From NCBI GenBank assembly GCA_946902985.2, contig OX336395.1, forward strand, positions 285,691,065 through 285,755,064: DNA of 64,000 nucleotides. The letters are read 5' to 3'. Each line of letters starts with the position of its first letter. The first letter of the stretch is position 1. This stretch comes from Meconema thalassinum. Its lineage: Eukaryota; Arthropoda; Insecta; Orthoptera; Tettigoniidae. Made by a program: the position numbers and the translations under genes. The notes under the pieces are model-generated. The model did no database searches. It was not told where the DNA came from and saw only the letters and a list, made by a program, of their open reading frames with translations. Shown one piece after another: positions 11,479 through 24,800 of this stretch.

Positions 11479-11947
11479 AGGGGCGTGCAAAGAGCTATGG
11501 GGCCATTCTCACCACACTTACCTGGGGAGCCGTAGCAAGCTAAGCACTTGCTACACCGCGCCTACTGATAGACAGCGTTCAGTGTAGATCTTAGTCTAAC
11601 TTCTAATCTAGAGGGAAAGGCTTCTTAAACTAAGTGAAATAATAAGATGAAACATTTGACAGTACGAAAGGGGTTTATTGCTTAATAGTGGTGGCCAATA
11701 GGTTTAGATAAAAGGGGGGAAAGGAGATAAATTCTACAAGGAAAAAGGAGTATAGTAGACCCATTTCACTTACCCTACCAGGTGACCGTGGTGTCGTGTT
11801 GCGACGTCCGTCAGGAAAGCGCCCCGCCGGAGTCCTAGCGTAGCACTGCTCAAAAAGAGCGTAAGTGACTGGTCGATCAAGTAAGAGAGGGCTCGATCAG
11901 GTAAGAGCGAGCTCGATCAGGTAAGAGAGGGCGGCGCGTGGTCGTAC

Positions 11948-14900
11948 TGCCCCCGTAAATTGAATTATATTGAGACCACGATGGCTGTATTGGCAAATAT
12001 GAATAAAGTTATGGATGTCATAGTTGTGACGTGTATATTCATGACGTAGGCACGGATGACGTAGACTTCATGCAAGTAGGCTGGTGGAGCTGAGATTCTT
12101 GGTGACGTCATGATTTTGTTCGAGAAAGATCTGAGATTTACGACGCAGTCGCAGGAAACAAGGTATTGTGCTAAGGAAGAAGTTACGCTATTGGAGGAAA
12201 GGCTCGAACCAATGAACGATAGTTTGGAAGGAAGACGGAGATTGCTGAAACTACGATATTTAATTACTTTTGGCATGCAGATTTGTGGAAATCTATTTTC
12301 AGTTATGGCATTGATTTGGAATTTTGAAGAAATTAATTTTGAGTTTTTGAAATTTGAAAATCCGTTAAGTATAGCCAAAGTTAAAACTTCTAGCAATGAC
12401 GGAGCAACAGGCTATGGAAGGGATGGATACGCCCCTTAAGAAGTTGATAAAAGGTCGTGCACAGGATAGAGGAGCTCTCATATCTCTCATACCGCTGATA
12501 CCGCATATATATTTCAGATATCATATAGTCATTTTCGAGTGAATAAGTGAAACAAGTTGTCTTTAGCGTGTGGTTAAAGCCCGGCGCATCGAACGAACAC
12601 GGAGCAGTTCCATTTTACGCTGTTTGAAACTAGGTGAAGTTAAAACGCTCACATTAACGTTTCTACCAGATAAGATATCAAGAGTTGGCTTCTGCCTTCA
12701 TTATAATTCAATTGGGCAGTACAACATTGAGGTGTGTAGAAGATTTGAACAATTTCACAGTTATACTTTGAAAGATATTGGCATTTTAAGGCTGCAAACA
12801 AAAGTGATTTTCTCGCCACCTGGGAAGCACTTTTAAAATACCAAATTATACACTACGGCTGACACGTAAATCGCAACCGTGATATTGGAGAATACGTTTG
12901 GTAATACAACGATACAGTCTACTATGGAACATTATAATCTTGCAGTGCTTTCAATGATTATAACAGAAGTTGAGATGGAAGGCTAAGGCTTTAATGCAAT
13001 TGGGACATATATCGATGGGGTGAAATAACAGCATGGAACTTCGTTAATCGTCTTTCTACAAAAGCGAGCATGTAGTGAACATCCAACTACACTCATGCAT
13101 CGTGAATCCATCGCTGAATTATATCAAATGACAGTGGAAATATCATCATACTCCACGATTATGAATATTTCTGCGGAAATAACTGCAATAAACTTCATGG
13201 CGAATTGCGACCAGAACTTCAGGGAACTTTCAAGAGAGGCCAGGGTGGACCCGGCTCACAAAGAAGAGTTTTGCCAGAAGGATGTCTTTCGTATACATGG
13301 AGCAGTGCAATTTCCGGAGGAGGAAGCAGTTCGATTCTCCGAGGGCGCTGATTCCAGGTTCGAGGTCGGAGCACATCTTTACGCTGGTGAAATGGAACCA
13401 ACAGCAGTTTTCTTTGAAAACTTTCCTCTAGAACTTCAATCAACAGATAAGGTAGTCGTGAACGTTTCTTGTATTATTTGAGTCATGTAGCGATATCTGA
13501 GCAACCATTTTCCCATATTTTTGTCCTATCTTTTGCCCCATTTTCTTGATTAACATTTCTGTACTCAGTACACTTCGATGATTTATGCCTTTTTCTACGA
13601 TATTTTGAGACATTGTTATGTCATTGGCATACTTAAATAATTTTGGATCAGTTGAGACTGATAATTTAGATTCTTTCAGTAATTTGCATATTTTTGTAGT
13701 TACGATTTGACTGTAAAGTTAACGAATTTCTATGGCAGATTTGAATTCAGACAGCGTGTCATTTTATTAAAGTAATTCTATTCAGTAAATTACTTTGACC
13801 AATTTTCTGTCATCCTCAAGAAAGAAGAATAATTAAATGATTTTAGAGCGTTAAAATCTAATACGTTATCGACGATCTTTGAAATACTAGTCGTCTTATG
13901 AACATGATTGCAACATAGACATTTATCATTGCATTATAGACAATTTTGTGAAATATGAACTTTGATTACGATTTATTGAATACACTATAGTAATGAACAT
14001 TTGATAGGAATTTTTCTCAATTATAGATTGGAACAATATTGTTTGCATTCCACAATCTAATTGTATTCTATTCGACTATCTATGCAGTTTAGATGAACTT
14101 TGATTGAAGATAGTATTTTTATACTGTGTTACTTTGAATATATTAATCTTAATTTTGGTAGACCAGGGAGGAGTGTCTAATCGTATTTGCTATTAAATTT
14201 ATTTGTGATTGGCAAAATTTTACTTCATATCGATTCATGAATGAAACCCACGAAGGTTAAATAATAACAGTCATTAATACAATTGATGAATATAAGAATT
14301 TTTAAAGAGGAACAATGGATGTATAATCGTTAGTTCAGTGGATGTGTAAAAGTCGCTGATGAATAATGCCCTTGAATAATGAAGGAGGTTCCCACAGTAA
14401 TTAATGAAGTTGATGAATTTATAAGTGGAGGTTTTTGTATGTAATTTGGGAGATTTTGATGCCATATATATTAAGATATATGATGAATTCTGGGCCAATT
14501 GTTGAGCAATTTTGTGCGTTTTGAGCGAAGTATTTTTCCGCTGAATGTATTGTCCTGGTTCTTTGAAAGTTATTCATGTGAAGATACTGTTAAAGTTAAC
14601 AAGAGTGTTAAATAATTTGAGATGAAGATTTTGAATGGAGGTTACCTTCACAAATATTAGTTATAATAATTATTAAACCTTATTAAACCTGAATTTGACA
14701 TTTAAATATAACTAACCTTCATTGGTCGATTATATCACCACGATTTAAGTAATTATCAACCGGATAAACGTGTGGTTTAATGTATTTCTTATATAAATAA
14801 TATAAACAATATAATATTGTAAATAATTTTGTAAATATCTTTGATAACAATTTGAAATGAAAGAGATTAATAGAGGCGTGTATAAAATTTTCAATTGTCG

Positions 14901-15840
14901 TTTGACATTGTTATAAACAATTTATTATTGTTATAAATAATTAATGAACTTTTGTTATTAACATTAAGAGTTTTGTTATTATACTCTAAACAACGCTAAT
15001 TAAACAAGTGGTTTGAACAATTAAACATGATTTGGGAGTGTTAGAGTATTCCATTGGTGTTTGAATGGAGCATTTAAAAGATTAGCGTGATAATATTTGA
15101 GTTGAGATGTGGACATTTAACGTGTTTTGAAAGGGAGAGCTAAGCTCTGATGTAACTCGCATATGCTAGGGTTGAACGGACGGGTGAGTCCACTTTGACG
15201 ATGCAGGTGCATTGCAGCTGGCCCGGACAACTGTATGATAGAGGCCAAGGACGTCTCCATAATAGCCTTTTGGCTATAAATAAAATGTGATGTGTATAAA
15301 CACGCAAAACAATTGCTATATGTGTCTCGTCCCAAATCCCGTTTCCATTCCAAGTGCATTATTGTTATTACGTTATTTTGAGCTTGAGAAAGCTGAAACA
15401 TTGTATGTAGAGTATACTAGTCCTACAGGAGGACATGGTTATGTGGACGATGGCTTCTGATTGCCACGTGGATTTTGTTGTTTTATTTTTGTTAAATTCA
15501 TTCTTTTTGTGAAATAAATTATTGTGCAGTTTAAAGTTTCTCGTCTTCGTTATGGTTCATTTTAAATATCATGGTGGAGGTTATTGTGAGGGCATACTTT
15601 AAGTGATCCTGTTGACAACCCAGTCCCCGAGATAAATTTAAGAGGTAAGTAAAGGTAAGTATGAACCCCCGTATATTTTGGTGTGTTCCACAATAATTTC
15701 TTGTTAACTATTGTGCTCTAATCCCGATAGTATCTGTCAGTGCCATTTTCATTGATGTAGCTGTGCCGGTGCGATTGATTATTGGCAATCCGATTGAGGG
15801 GGCGGATATCTGACAGCCTACTATCCTGATATCGGGGACA
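11948..15840 (+). mobile_element. 3.9-kb non-coding element with GTAC target duplication, copy 1
   Basis: The element starts TGCCCCCG and ends CGGGGACA (short inverted ends, TG...CA). GTAC stands at 11944-11947 and again at 15841-15844, and the uninterrupted target is visible in the sister LTR-like repeat near 27468-27480. The length is 3893 bp against 3903 bp for the copy at 43544. A TATA-like GATAAAAGG lies 498 bp from the start (12446) and AATAAA 322 bp from the end (15513). Two strong 5' splice-site matches (GGTAAGT) lie near 15645-15660. This architecture fits a giant solo LTR with promoter and polyadenylation signal. A DNA transposon derivative with 8-bp inverted ends is the alternative. 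Open frames inside are short and decayed. Confidence 0.75.
12446..12454 (+). promoter_or_regulatory. TATA-like box of the GTAC element, copy 1
   Basis: GATAAAAGG sits 498 bp inside the element. The other copy has CATAAAAGG at 44041, 497 bp inside, with GAGGAGC.TCAT about 25-30 bp downstream in both, an initiator-like position. Confidence 0.55.
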
Positions 15841-16053
15841 GTACCACTTATTTATAGGCTACAAGCGCGGTGTCACTCTGGATCAGCGGAATGTGGAGTG
15901 TAATGTCCAGGGTTTCCTACTTACTTTGCTAAGCTGGCGGTCTTGGGTCTATGACCTGACATGTTCCTGTTACTATGTCGGTATTTCGTAGCTTCTATAA
16001 TTCTTAAGGTATATGTGTGGGCGCAACCCTTGTAAAGGGTTGGGGCCACTACA

Positions 16054-16952
16054 AGACGCCTTCCTGTTTTAATAAGCGACCTCGCATATTGGACTAGACG
16101 TGGGGGTGTAAATCTAGACTTTTCTTCATTCATCTTCTTCATTTTCTTTCTTCTAGCTGTAATTTGCCTTGTATTCTTCTTATTGTCCTCCTTCTCTTCT
16201 GTTCTTCTTCGTAGATGGGGGAGTGAGTGAAAGTGTGCCGTACTAAGGGGTGGTAGGTGTGGCAAGAGGGTGGGGTAGTTTACTAGTTAGTCAGTTTATA
16301 GCCGATAGTTCTCTGTATCTTGCTTCTTTCCATGTTGCATTTTTAACATAAGTTTCACTGCATATTTTGCATACTCGAATGTTTCATTGAAATATTGACA
16401 TTGTGTTGCTAACATAAAAAATTGGAATTTCAGCCGATATATGGAATGAAAGAAATGAAGTTAAAATATATAGCTTGAATGAAAGCGCATAGGAAATTTA
16501 AGGTGTGACCACCGCGTGACTTGCGTAGTACGTCGTCAAGCCGAGTACTGCCTCGAGGGTGCCTGTACATCTGTAATTTTCCTACGATGTAAAATGATGC
16601 TGTAAGGAACTTAAGTAATAGTTGCCCTCTCGGTCTTTCACGTAACCTTTGTAGCGTGTGTAAGGAAAATGAAAATATTTTATTGTCTTTGCTACGCGAT
16701 GTTAAGTATAGCTGCAAGGGTGCGCTAATAGTATTAACTTCCTTATAGCGTGGGGATGAGAAATGAAAATGAAAATTGTGTTACGTATTCTATAAAACGT
16801 GAAATTCCTTTAAAAGTTCTTAAGCCTTTGCTTGAGAAAGAAATGTAGTTATGTTTAGTTATATAAGAGAAAAATTAACATTCAAGTGTTTGAAATAAAT
16901 AGCTGAAGGCTCCTGCCTAAATCGGCTTACAGGCTACTATGTTTTGTTCGTT

Positions 16953-17002
<50 letters not shown>

Positions 17003-20000
17003 GATTCCATTTGCATGGGGTCTTCAGTCTGGTTCTCGTTCGCCTTGCTGGCATCCTGCATTTATGTCCTACTGTGGGGATTACAGGATTGTACAGCGTA
17101 ATATTATTCTGAAATCAGAAATCACTCTTAATGTTCGTTTATAGTGGGATTATTTTACCTTGATACTGTTAATCTTTCCCTGAAGTCTGTTACGTATTGT
17201 GATGTAGTCTCTTTACTGAATGTCTGCATTGTGACTTATGTACTAATATTTTTATAAACTAACGTGTAATATGTACTCCTTGTCTTATTCGCCATTGTGG
17301 TATTTCACGATACCGCTTCCTATATGCATCGTTGTAAAAGTTCAATATGCTTCCTTAAGCATTTATATTCGTAGATACTCCTTAATTCGTCGTAGAACTT
17401 GAACCATTGATATGCGTATACACTCCTTAATACTTCGTAGAACTTCAACCATTTATATTTGGTAAAACTTATTTATACTTCGTAGAACTTGAACAAACTC
17501 TCTCATACATCGCCGTAGAATTTCACTATAGCTGAAAATTAATCATTAATCATTACTGTGATGTTTTCTCAGCTTTACTTAAGCGACGTGTTCGCTTCCT
17601 AACCTATGTATATGCAGACATTATGTAAATGACATTCGCACTACGTTTATATTTGATTGTTAAGATTAAATGGATTTTCGTTGAATTGGCGACCGTTTCG
17701 TCGGGAAGTTATGGAAATGGAAATTATTTATTGCCTCTACGGGCTAACTTGGTAATTTTGACGTGGCTGACATGGTGTTCTTAGCCATGATGCCTATCTT
17801 TATTGTATGCACTGTATAGACCTTCAGGAAATATAGATTAACTCGATAATATTGCCTGAAATAAATTACATTTGACTGACATATTAAAATTTCCTGCAGG
17901 AAAATAACATTTGTTAATTACGTGTTATTAGATACCTTTTTTAGAACTTGCCACGTTAGGTAGGGGGGGAAGGGAATGGGGTTTTCTTAGTATCTAATTG
18001 AATTCTTATTGATAAATCTAATATTAATGCCTTCCCTGAACTATGTACTCTGCATATACATGGGGGTAGGGGGTGATTCGTGTGTCTGTTTATGAAGAAA
18101 TCTCTCTAAGGGGGGGGGGGGGGGTATATATTAAAATTATTTCTTAAATGATTAAACTCTCCGTGGTGTGTATCCGCAATAATGGGATTACCTATATGTT
18201 CCTTTAATTAAGTTACCACCCTTAATGTGTCATATAATTTTTTAGTTGCTCTGAATGGAATCGCTCATAATATACCGTAGTTGCATAGTTTTATTCATGT
18301 AATGTATTCTGTTGCCTTCGTGTCGTGGAAAGAACGGATGCGTACGAGGATGTACGTTAACCAAATGGTGTGCAATGCGCAGGGTGATATCGGAATTACC
18401 AGTGCCTTTAAGGTCTTATAGTTATACCTTTGACCGGCGAAATACGTAACATGGTGTGGGAATTACAAACACCTTGAATGACGTACAGTAACCTAGTGAC
18501 CTTCGTCCAATGCGCAATGTGGAATCGGGATGATTTCGACCGAGTGATCTACTAATGCGCATTGTGGTATGGGAAACTGCTAGTGTCTAAAAGGATTTAC
18601 ACAACCTAGTTGACCCATACGTATAGTGGTTTGGACTTACTGGTGCCTTTAAGGAGTTACCCTTACCGAGTGACCTCCCAATGCGCATTGTTACCCTTGG
18701 CATTTGATACATGTGTAAATTGCATCCTCTTCCATCGCAAATAATCTTAATGCATTGAAAGATTACTAATTTATAAATTCACTTGTCAGTTTTAGCGTAT
18801 GTATATTTCTACTCTGAATTGTTATACTTCTTCAGATAGTACTGTAAAATGTATCTCCTATGATAATCTGTTCACCGAACTCGTCTGGTTTCCTAGACTG
18901 TGCATTTTATATTCCTATCACATAATACTTTGAAATTATCGTCTGCCGAATGATCTTCCTACCATATAATATCATAAAACTACCGTCTGCCAATAGCCTG
19001 ACTGCACACCGATACAGATGAGTGGTGACGGACGTGAGGTTCAAATATATATTATATATAATACGATAAAAATATCTCCTAATATACCGTGAAAATATCG
19101 CCTGTTATTTGGTCAAAATACTGTGAAAATATCGCCTGTTGGCAGACTGAGAGTACTCCGATACAAATGCATCCCAACTGACGTTACAATCATCATGTAT
19201 TAGGGTGAGTGGAGCGGCGTTAACTCTCTTCCGTTTTCCGTGGGTTGGCTATTTCCAGGAATCCGAAACTATAGCTCTCGGTGTCCGGTTGTCAGTACCA
19301 TTCTGACTTATCCGGGTGACTTCATTGACCGTAACGCGTAGTGGGTATAATCAAATCCGATACGATAGGGAAGCTACCCCTAACGAGCTCTCAATGTTTT
19401 CCCGCGTTACGTCCCCGCCACCAGACCCTAGTGTTTTTCTGCGAATTTACTAATTTTTTACATCTTGGCGTGACGTTCGTGTTTAGTATTTGGCTTGTGT
19501 AAAACGAAGGCTTGTGGCATGGTGTGGGCAATAATCATATCTGTAAATCTCATTTGTTATCAACTTAGCTATGCTAACAATATCTCCTATATCTCTTCCT
19601 GTCTTCCTTATCTCAAGGCTAGGTGATCTCTTATCCCTGCCGCAAGATACTTGATACATATCAGTAATATACTCCATCAACTTCCTCTAAAATACTCTCA
19701 TTATTGTTTATCTCAAGGCTAGGTGAACCCTTGTACCTGCCGCAAGATACTTCATACTTTATTAATAACAAAATAACGCTGATACTCTTGATAACAACTG
19801 CTTTATATTACCATGTTGCCCTGCTGTGCCAATCCCGTAATTATGCTTGTATGCTATATTATCATTGCCGTTCATCAGTCGGCTACTGCATGAATTCCTA
19901 CTTGATTACTTTTCTATCCTTTCTACGTCTTCGTGAGGGAACGGTTTCTCAATTGCTAACTGAAATGCACTGCTGGCAAACACAATTCTACATTATGTGT

Positions 20001-20962
20001 GTACGCTATGATCACGTCTTTAAAATTATTAGTGCGTTCTTTGCTATCGCACGCTTCGCACTACGTAAGGGATGTATGTAAAACAAAAATATAAAAGGCT
20101 AGACTATGCAAAGTCATCTGGCGTGTTAGTTAATAGTGCCAGGAGTAATATCTATGATAGCGCACTTCCGTTCGCGTGCGTCTTTTCACTGAGTTGCTAC
20201 ATGGTGTCGGGTTCAACCTCCTCGCTAGGCGGTCGGATTGTCCAGCACGCGTTTACCATGTGTCACAGCTGATTGTGTTGGTAGTTACAAATAAGCATTC
20301 CCTCTGAGGTCTGCTTGCATAGCGAAAGAAACTGTAGCGTGTTATGAGTTTGTTTGTGTACAAACTAATTACTGTGATACCTGGCGGAAGTGTAATTGCA
20401 AGGTCACCTAATTCTATGTATACACTGTGGCAATACTACCTTTCACTAAGCTATACAAATAGTTATTGAAAATAAAATTTTATAGCCTACAACAATATAT
20501 AAGATAAAATTGCACTGCTGTAATAAAATACACAATTAGTTACTTATTCCAACTAATCCTATGGGATATCACAATCTTGTCATAGGTATCTTAATAGAGC
20601 GTTTTTTGTGGGGGGGGGGTATTCTTAAATAATGAGCGATTTTCTTAATAGAGTAGGGTAGTTATCTATGTTTTTTCATACTAGGCTTTCTTTAATATTC
20701 CTATTTACTTATTTAATTGTAGTTGTTAATATTTAAAATGCTCGGCAGTGAGAGGTTTCTGTTGCGAATTACTAATTGGGGGGGGGGGGGGGGGAATGAT
20801 ATATTTAGTGTGGAGAACAAAAAATATCCTCCACATTGTTGTTCTAAAAACAATTTTCGTAACTCGCTTGGCTTAGGAGGTTTATTGCACTGGCGATCTA
20901 ACTACGGAAGCTCGTTGAATGAGTTTTCTCAAAAACGTAGTTACCCGGCGCCTAGACCATTT
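16054..20962 (+). mobile_element. internal region 1 of the composite element, non-coding
   Basis: About 4.9 kb, colinear with 21804-26791 with scattered substitutions and indels. It contains a long (TTG)n run (16953-17003), G runs at about 18110-18122 and 20780-20794, and blocks with repeated AATGCGCA.TGTGG words at about 18370-18690. The longest frames (for example 19704-20081) are disrupted in the sister copy and show no retroviral motif, so I call no gene. Confidence 0.65.
16953..17003 (+). repeat. (TTG)n microsatellite, 17 units
   Basis: A pure TTG run of 17 units. The sister position in internal region 2 (22703-22717) has only 5 units. Confidence 0.95.
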
Positions 20963-21803
20963 TGGTTGGGTATGTGGATGAAAGGTAAGGCTGCCTCCCC
21001 ATTATGGTTGGGTATGCGGAATAGGTGTGAAACAAGTGTCGGCGTCTCCGGTATTTACTGAGTTACACCGGGGGCCTTATGTTCAAGTGTAGGGGCTTGG
21101 AATAGTGCCCAACCACTATTCCAAAGGGTCGTGCAAAGAGCTATGGGGCCGTACTCACCAGAATTACCTAGGGAGCCTTAGCAAGCTAAGCACTTGCTAC
21201 ACCGCGCCTACTGCTAGACAGCGTTCAGTGTAGATTTTAGTCTAACTTCTAATGTAGAGGGGAAGGCTTCTTAAACTAAGTGAAATAATAAGATGAAACA
21301 TTTGACTGTACGAAAGGGGTTTATTGTTTAATAGTGGTGGCCAATAGGTTTAGATAAAAGGGGGAGAAAAGAGATAAATACCTGAAGGAAAAAGGAGTAT
21401 AGTAGACACATTTCACTTACCCTACCAGGTGACCGTGGTGTCCTGTTGCGACATCCGTCAGGGAAGCGCCCCGCCGGAGTCCTAGCATAGCACTGCTCAA
21501 AAAGAGCGTAAGAGACTGGTCGATCAAGTAAGAGAGGGCTCGATCAGGTAAGAGCGAGCTCGATCAGGTAAGAGAGGGCGGCGCGTGGTTGTATCTCTTA
21601 TTTATAGGCTGCAAGCGCGGTGTCACTCTGGATCAGCGGAATGTGGAGTGTAATGTCCTGGGTTTCCTACTTACTTTGCTAAGCTGGCGGTCTTGGGTCT
21701 ATGACCTGACATGTTCCTGTTACTATGTCGGTATTTCGTAGCTTCTATAATTCTTAAGGTATATGTGTGGGCGCAACCCTTGTAAAGGGTTGGGGCCACT
21801 ACA
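20963..21803 (+). repeat. LTR-like repeat 2
   Basis: About 841 bp, shorter than the third repeat because it has lost one ~77-bp block at its start, consistent with slippage between the doubled GTTGGGTATGTGG blocks. It keeps the 11-bp hairpin, the TCGATCAGGTAAGAG tandem units (about 21518-21580) and the TATA-like TTTATAGG at 21601. It is not interrupted, so it shows the pre-insertion sequence of repeat 1. Confidence 0.65.
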
Positions 21804-24800
21804 AGTCGCCTTCTTGTTTTAATAAGCGACCTCGCTTATTGGACTAGACGTGGGGGTGTAAATCTAGACTTTTCTTCTTTCATCTTCTTCTTTTACTTTC
21901 TTCTGGCTGTAATTTGCCTTGTATTCTTCTTATTGTCCTTCTTCTCTTCTGTTCTTCTTCGTAGTTGGGGGAGTGAGTGAATGTGTGCCGTACTAAGGGG
22001 TGGTAGGTGTGGCAAGAAGGTGGGATAGTTTTACAAGTCAGTCAGTTTATAGCAGATAGTTCTCTGTATCTTGCTTCTTTCCATGTTGCATTTTTAACAT
22101 AAGTTTCGCTGCATATTTTGCATACTCGAATATTTCATTGAAATATTGACATTGTGTTGCTAACATAAAAAAATGGAATTTCAGCTGATGCATTAATTGA
22201 AAGAAATGAAGTTAAAATCTATAGCTTGAATGAAAGCGCATAGGAAATTTAAGGAGTGACCACCGCGTGACTTGCGTAGGACGTCGTCAAGTCGAGTACT
22301 GCCTCGAGGGTGCCTGTACATCTGTAAATTTCCTACGATGTAAAATGATGCTGTAAGGAACTTAAGTAATAGTTAGCCCTCTCGGTCTTTCACGTAACCT
22401 TTGTAGCGTGTGTAAGGAAAAGGAAAAGAGTGTATTGTCTTTGCTACGCGAAGTATAGCCTCAAGGGTGCGCTAATAGTATTAACTTCCTTATAGCTTGG
22501 GGATGAGAAAAGAAAATGAAAATTGTGTTACGTATTCTATAAAACGTGAAATTTCTTTAAAAGTTCTTAAGCATTTGCATGAGAAAGAAATGTATTTATG
22601 TTTAGTTATATAAGAGAAAAATTAACATTCAAGTGTTTGAAATAAATAGCTGAAGGCTCCTGCCTAAATCGGCTTACAGGCTACTATGTTTTGTTCGTTT
22701 AGTTGTTGTTGTTGTTGATTCCATGTGCATGGGGTCTTCAGTCTTGTTCTCGTTCGCCTTGCTGGTATCCTGCATTTATGTCCTACTGTGGGGATTACAG
22801 GATTGTACAGCGTAATATTATTCTGAAATCAGAAATCACTCTTAATGTTCGTTTATAGTGGGATTATTTTACCTTGGTACTGTTAATCTTTCTCTGAAGT
22901 CTGTTACGTATTGTGATGTAGTCTCTTTACTGAATGTCTGCATTGTGACTTATGTACTAATGTTTTTATAAACTAACGTGTAATATGTACTCCTTGACAT
23001 ATTCGCCATTGTGGTATTTCACTATACCGCTTCCTATATGCATCGTTGTAAAACGTCAATATGCTTCCTTGAGCATTTATATTCGTAGATACTCCTTAAT
23101 ACGTCGTAGAACTTGAGCCATTGATATGCGTAGACACTCCTTGATACTTCGGAGAACTTCAACCATTTTTTATTTGTAAACACTTATTTATACTTCGTAG
23201 AACTTGAACAAACTCTCTCATATCTCGTCGTAGAACTTCACTATAGCTGAAAATTAATCATAAATCATTACTGTGATGTTTTCTCAGCGTTACTTAAGCG
23301 ACGTGTTCGTTTCCTAACCTATGTATATGCAAGCATTATGTAAATGACATTCGCACTACGTTGATATTTGATTGTTAAGATTAAATGGATTTTCGTTGAA
23401 TTGGCGACCGTTTCGTCGGGAAGTTATGGAAATGGAAATTATTTATTGCCTCTACGGGCTAACTTGGTAATTTTGACGTGGCTGACATGGTGTTCTTAGC
23501 CATGATGCCTATCTTTATTGTATGCACTGTATAGACCTTCAGGAAATATAGATTAACACGATAATATTGCCTGAAATAAATTACATTTTTTACTGACATA
23601 TTAAAATTTCCTGCAGGAAAATAACATTTGTTAACTACGTGTTATTAGATACCTTTTTTTAACTTGCCACGTTAGGTGGGGGGGGGGGGGGAGAAAATGG
23701 GGTTTTCTTAGTATCTAATTGAATTCTTATTGATAAATCTAATATTAATGCCTTCCCTGAACTAAGTACACTACATATACATGGGGTAGGGGGTGATTCG
23801 TGTGTCTAGATGGGGGGTTTATGAAGGAATCTCTCTAAGGGGGATGGGGGTATATATTAAAATTATTTCTTAAATGATTAAACTCTCCGTGGTGTGTATC
23901 CGCAATAATGGGATTACCTATATGTACTTTTAATTAAGTTACTACCCTTACTGTGTAATATAATTTTTAGTTGCTCTGTATGGAATCGCACATAATATAC
24001 CGTAGTTGCATAGTTTTATTCATTTAATGTATTCTGTTGCCTTCGTGTCGTGGAAAATACGGGTGCGTTCGAGGATGTACGTTAACCAAATGGTGTGCAA
24101 TGCGCAAGGTGGTTTCGGAATTAGCAGTGCCTTTAAGGGCATATACTTATACCTTTGACCGGCGAAATACGTAACAAGGTGTGGGAATTACAAACACCTT
24201 GAATGACGTACAGTAACCTAGTGACCTTCGTCCAATGCGCAATGTGGAATCGGGAAGATTTCGACCGAGTGAGCTACTAATGCGCATTGTGGTATGGGAA
24301 ACTGCTACTGTCTAAAAGGATTTACATGACCTAGTTGACCCATACGTATAGTGGTTTGGACTTACTGGTGCCTTCAAGGAGTTACCCTTACCGAGTGACC
24401 TCCCAATGCGCATTGTCACCCTTGGCATTTGATACATGTGTAAATTGCATCCTCTTCCATCGCAAATAATCTTAATGCGTTGAAAGATTATTAATTTATA
24501 AATTCACTTGTTAGTTTTAGCGTATGTATATTTCTACTCTGAATAGTTATACTTCTTCAGATAGTACTGTACAATGTATCTCCTATCATAATCTGTTCAC
24601 CGAACTCGTCTGGTTTCGTCAACTGTGCATTTTATATTCCTATCACATAATACTATGAAATTATCATCTGCCGAATGATCTTCCTACCATATAATATTAT
24701 AAAACTACCGTCTGCAAATAGCCTGACTGTACACCGATACAGATGAGTGCTGACGGACGTTAGGTCCAAATATATACTATATATGCTAACAGTATTCTAT

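Larger units (their letters stand above)
11244..16053 (+). repeat. LTR-like repeat 1, split by a 3.9-kb insertion
   Basis: Without the insertion (11948-15840 plus one GTAC) it is about 913 bp. It holds a doubled ~77-bp block near its start (GTTGGGTATGTGG...TTACCCGGCGCC), a perfect 11-bp hairpin at 11451-11478, a short tandem repeat of a TCGATCAGGTAAGAG unit at about 11868-11935 and, after the insertion, a TATA-like TTTATAGG at 15850-15858. The insertion separates this TATA-like motif from the upstream half. Confidence 0.6.

Noticed and set aside
11965..12396. 143-codon minus-strand frame in the GTAC element
   Set aside because: It lies opposite the better supported promoter-proximal region and is not kept in the second copy at 43544.
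16954..17144. Leucine-rich 66-codon frame resembling a signal peptide
   Set aside because: The leucines are simply the translation of the (TTG)n microsatellite.
19704..20081. 125-codon frame in internal region 1 of the composite element
   Set aside because: The sister copy (25537-25770) is frameshifted and shorter, and there is no gag, pol or env motif.
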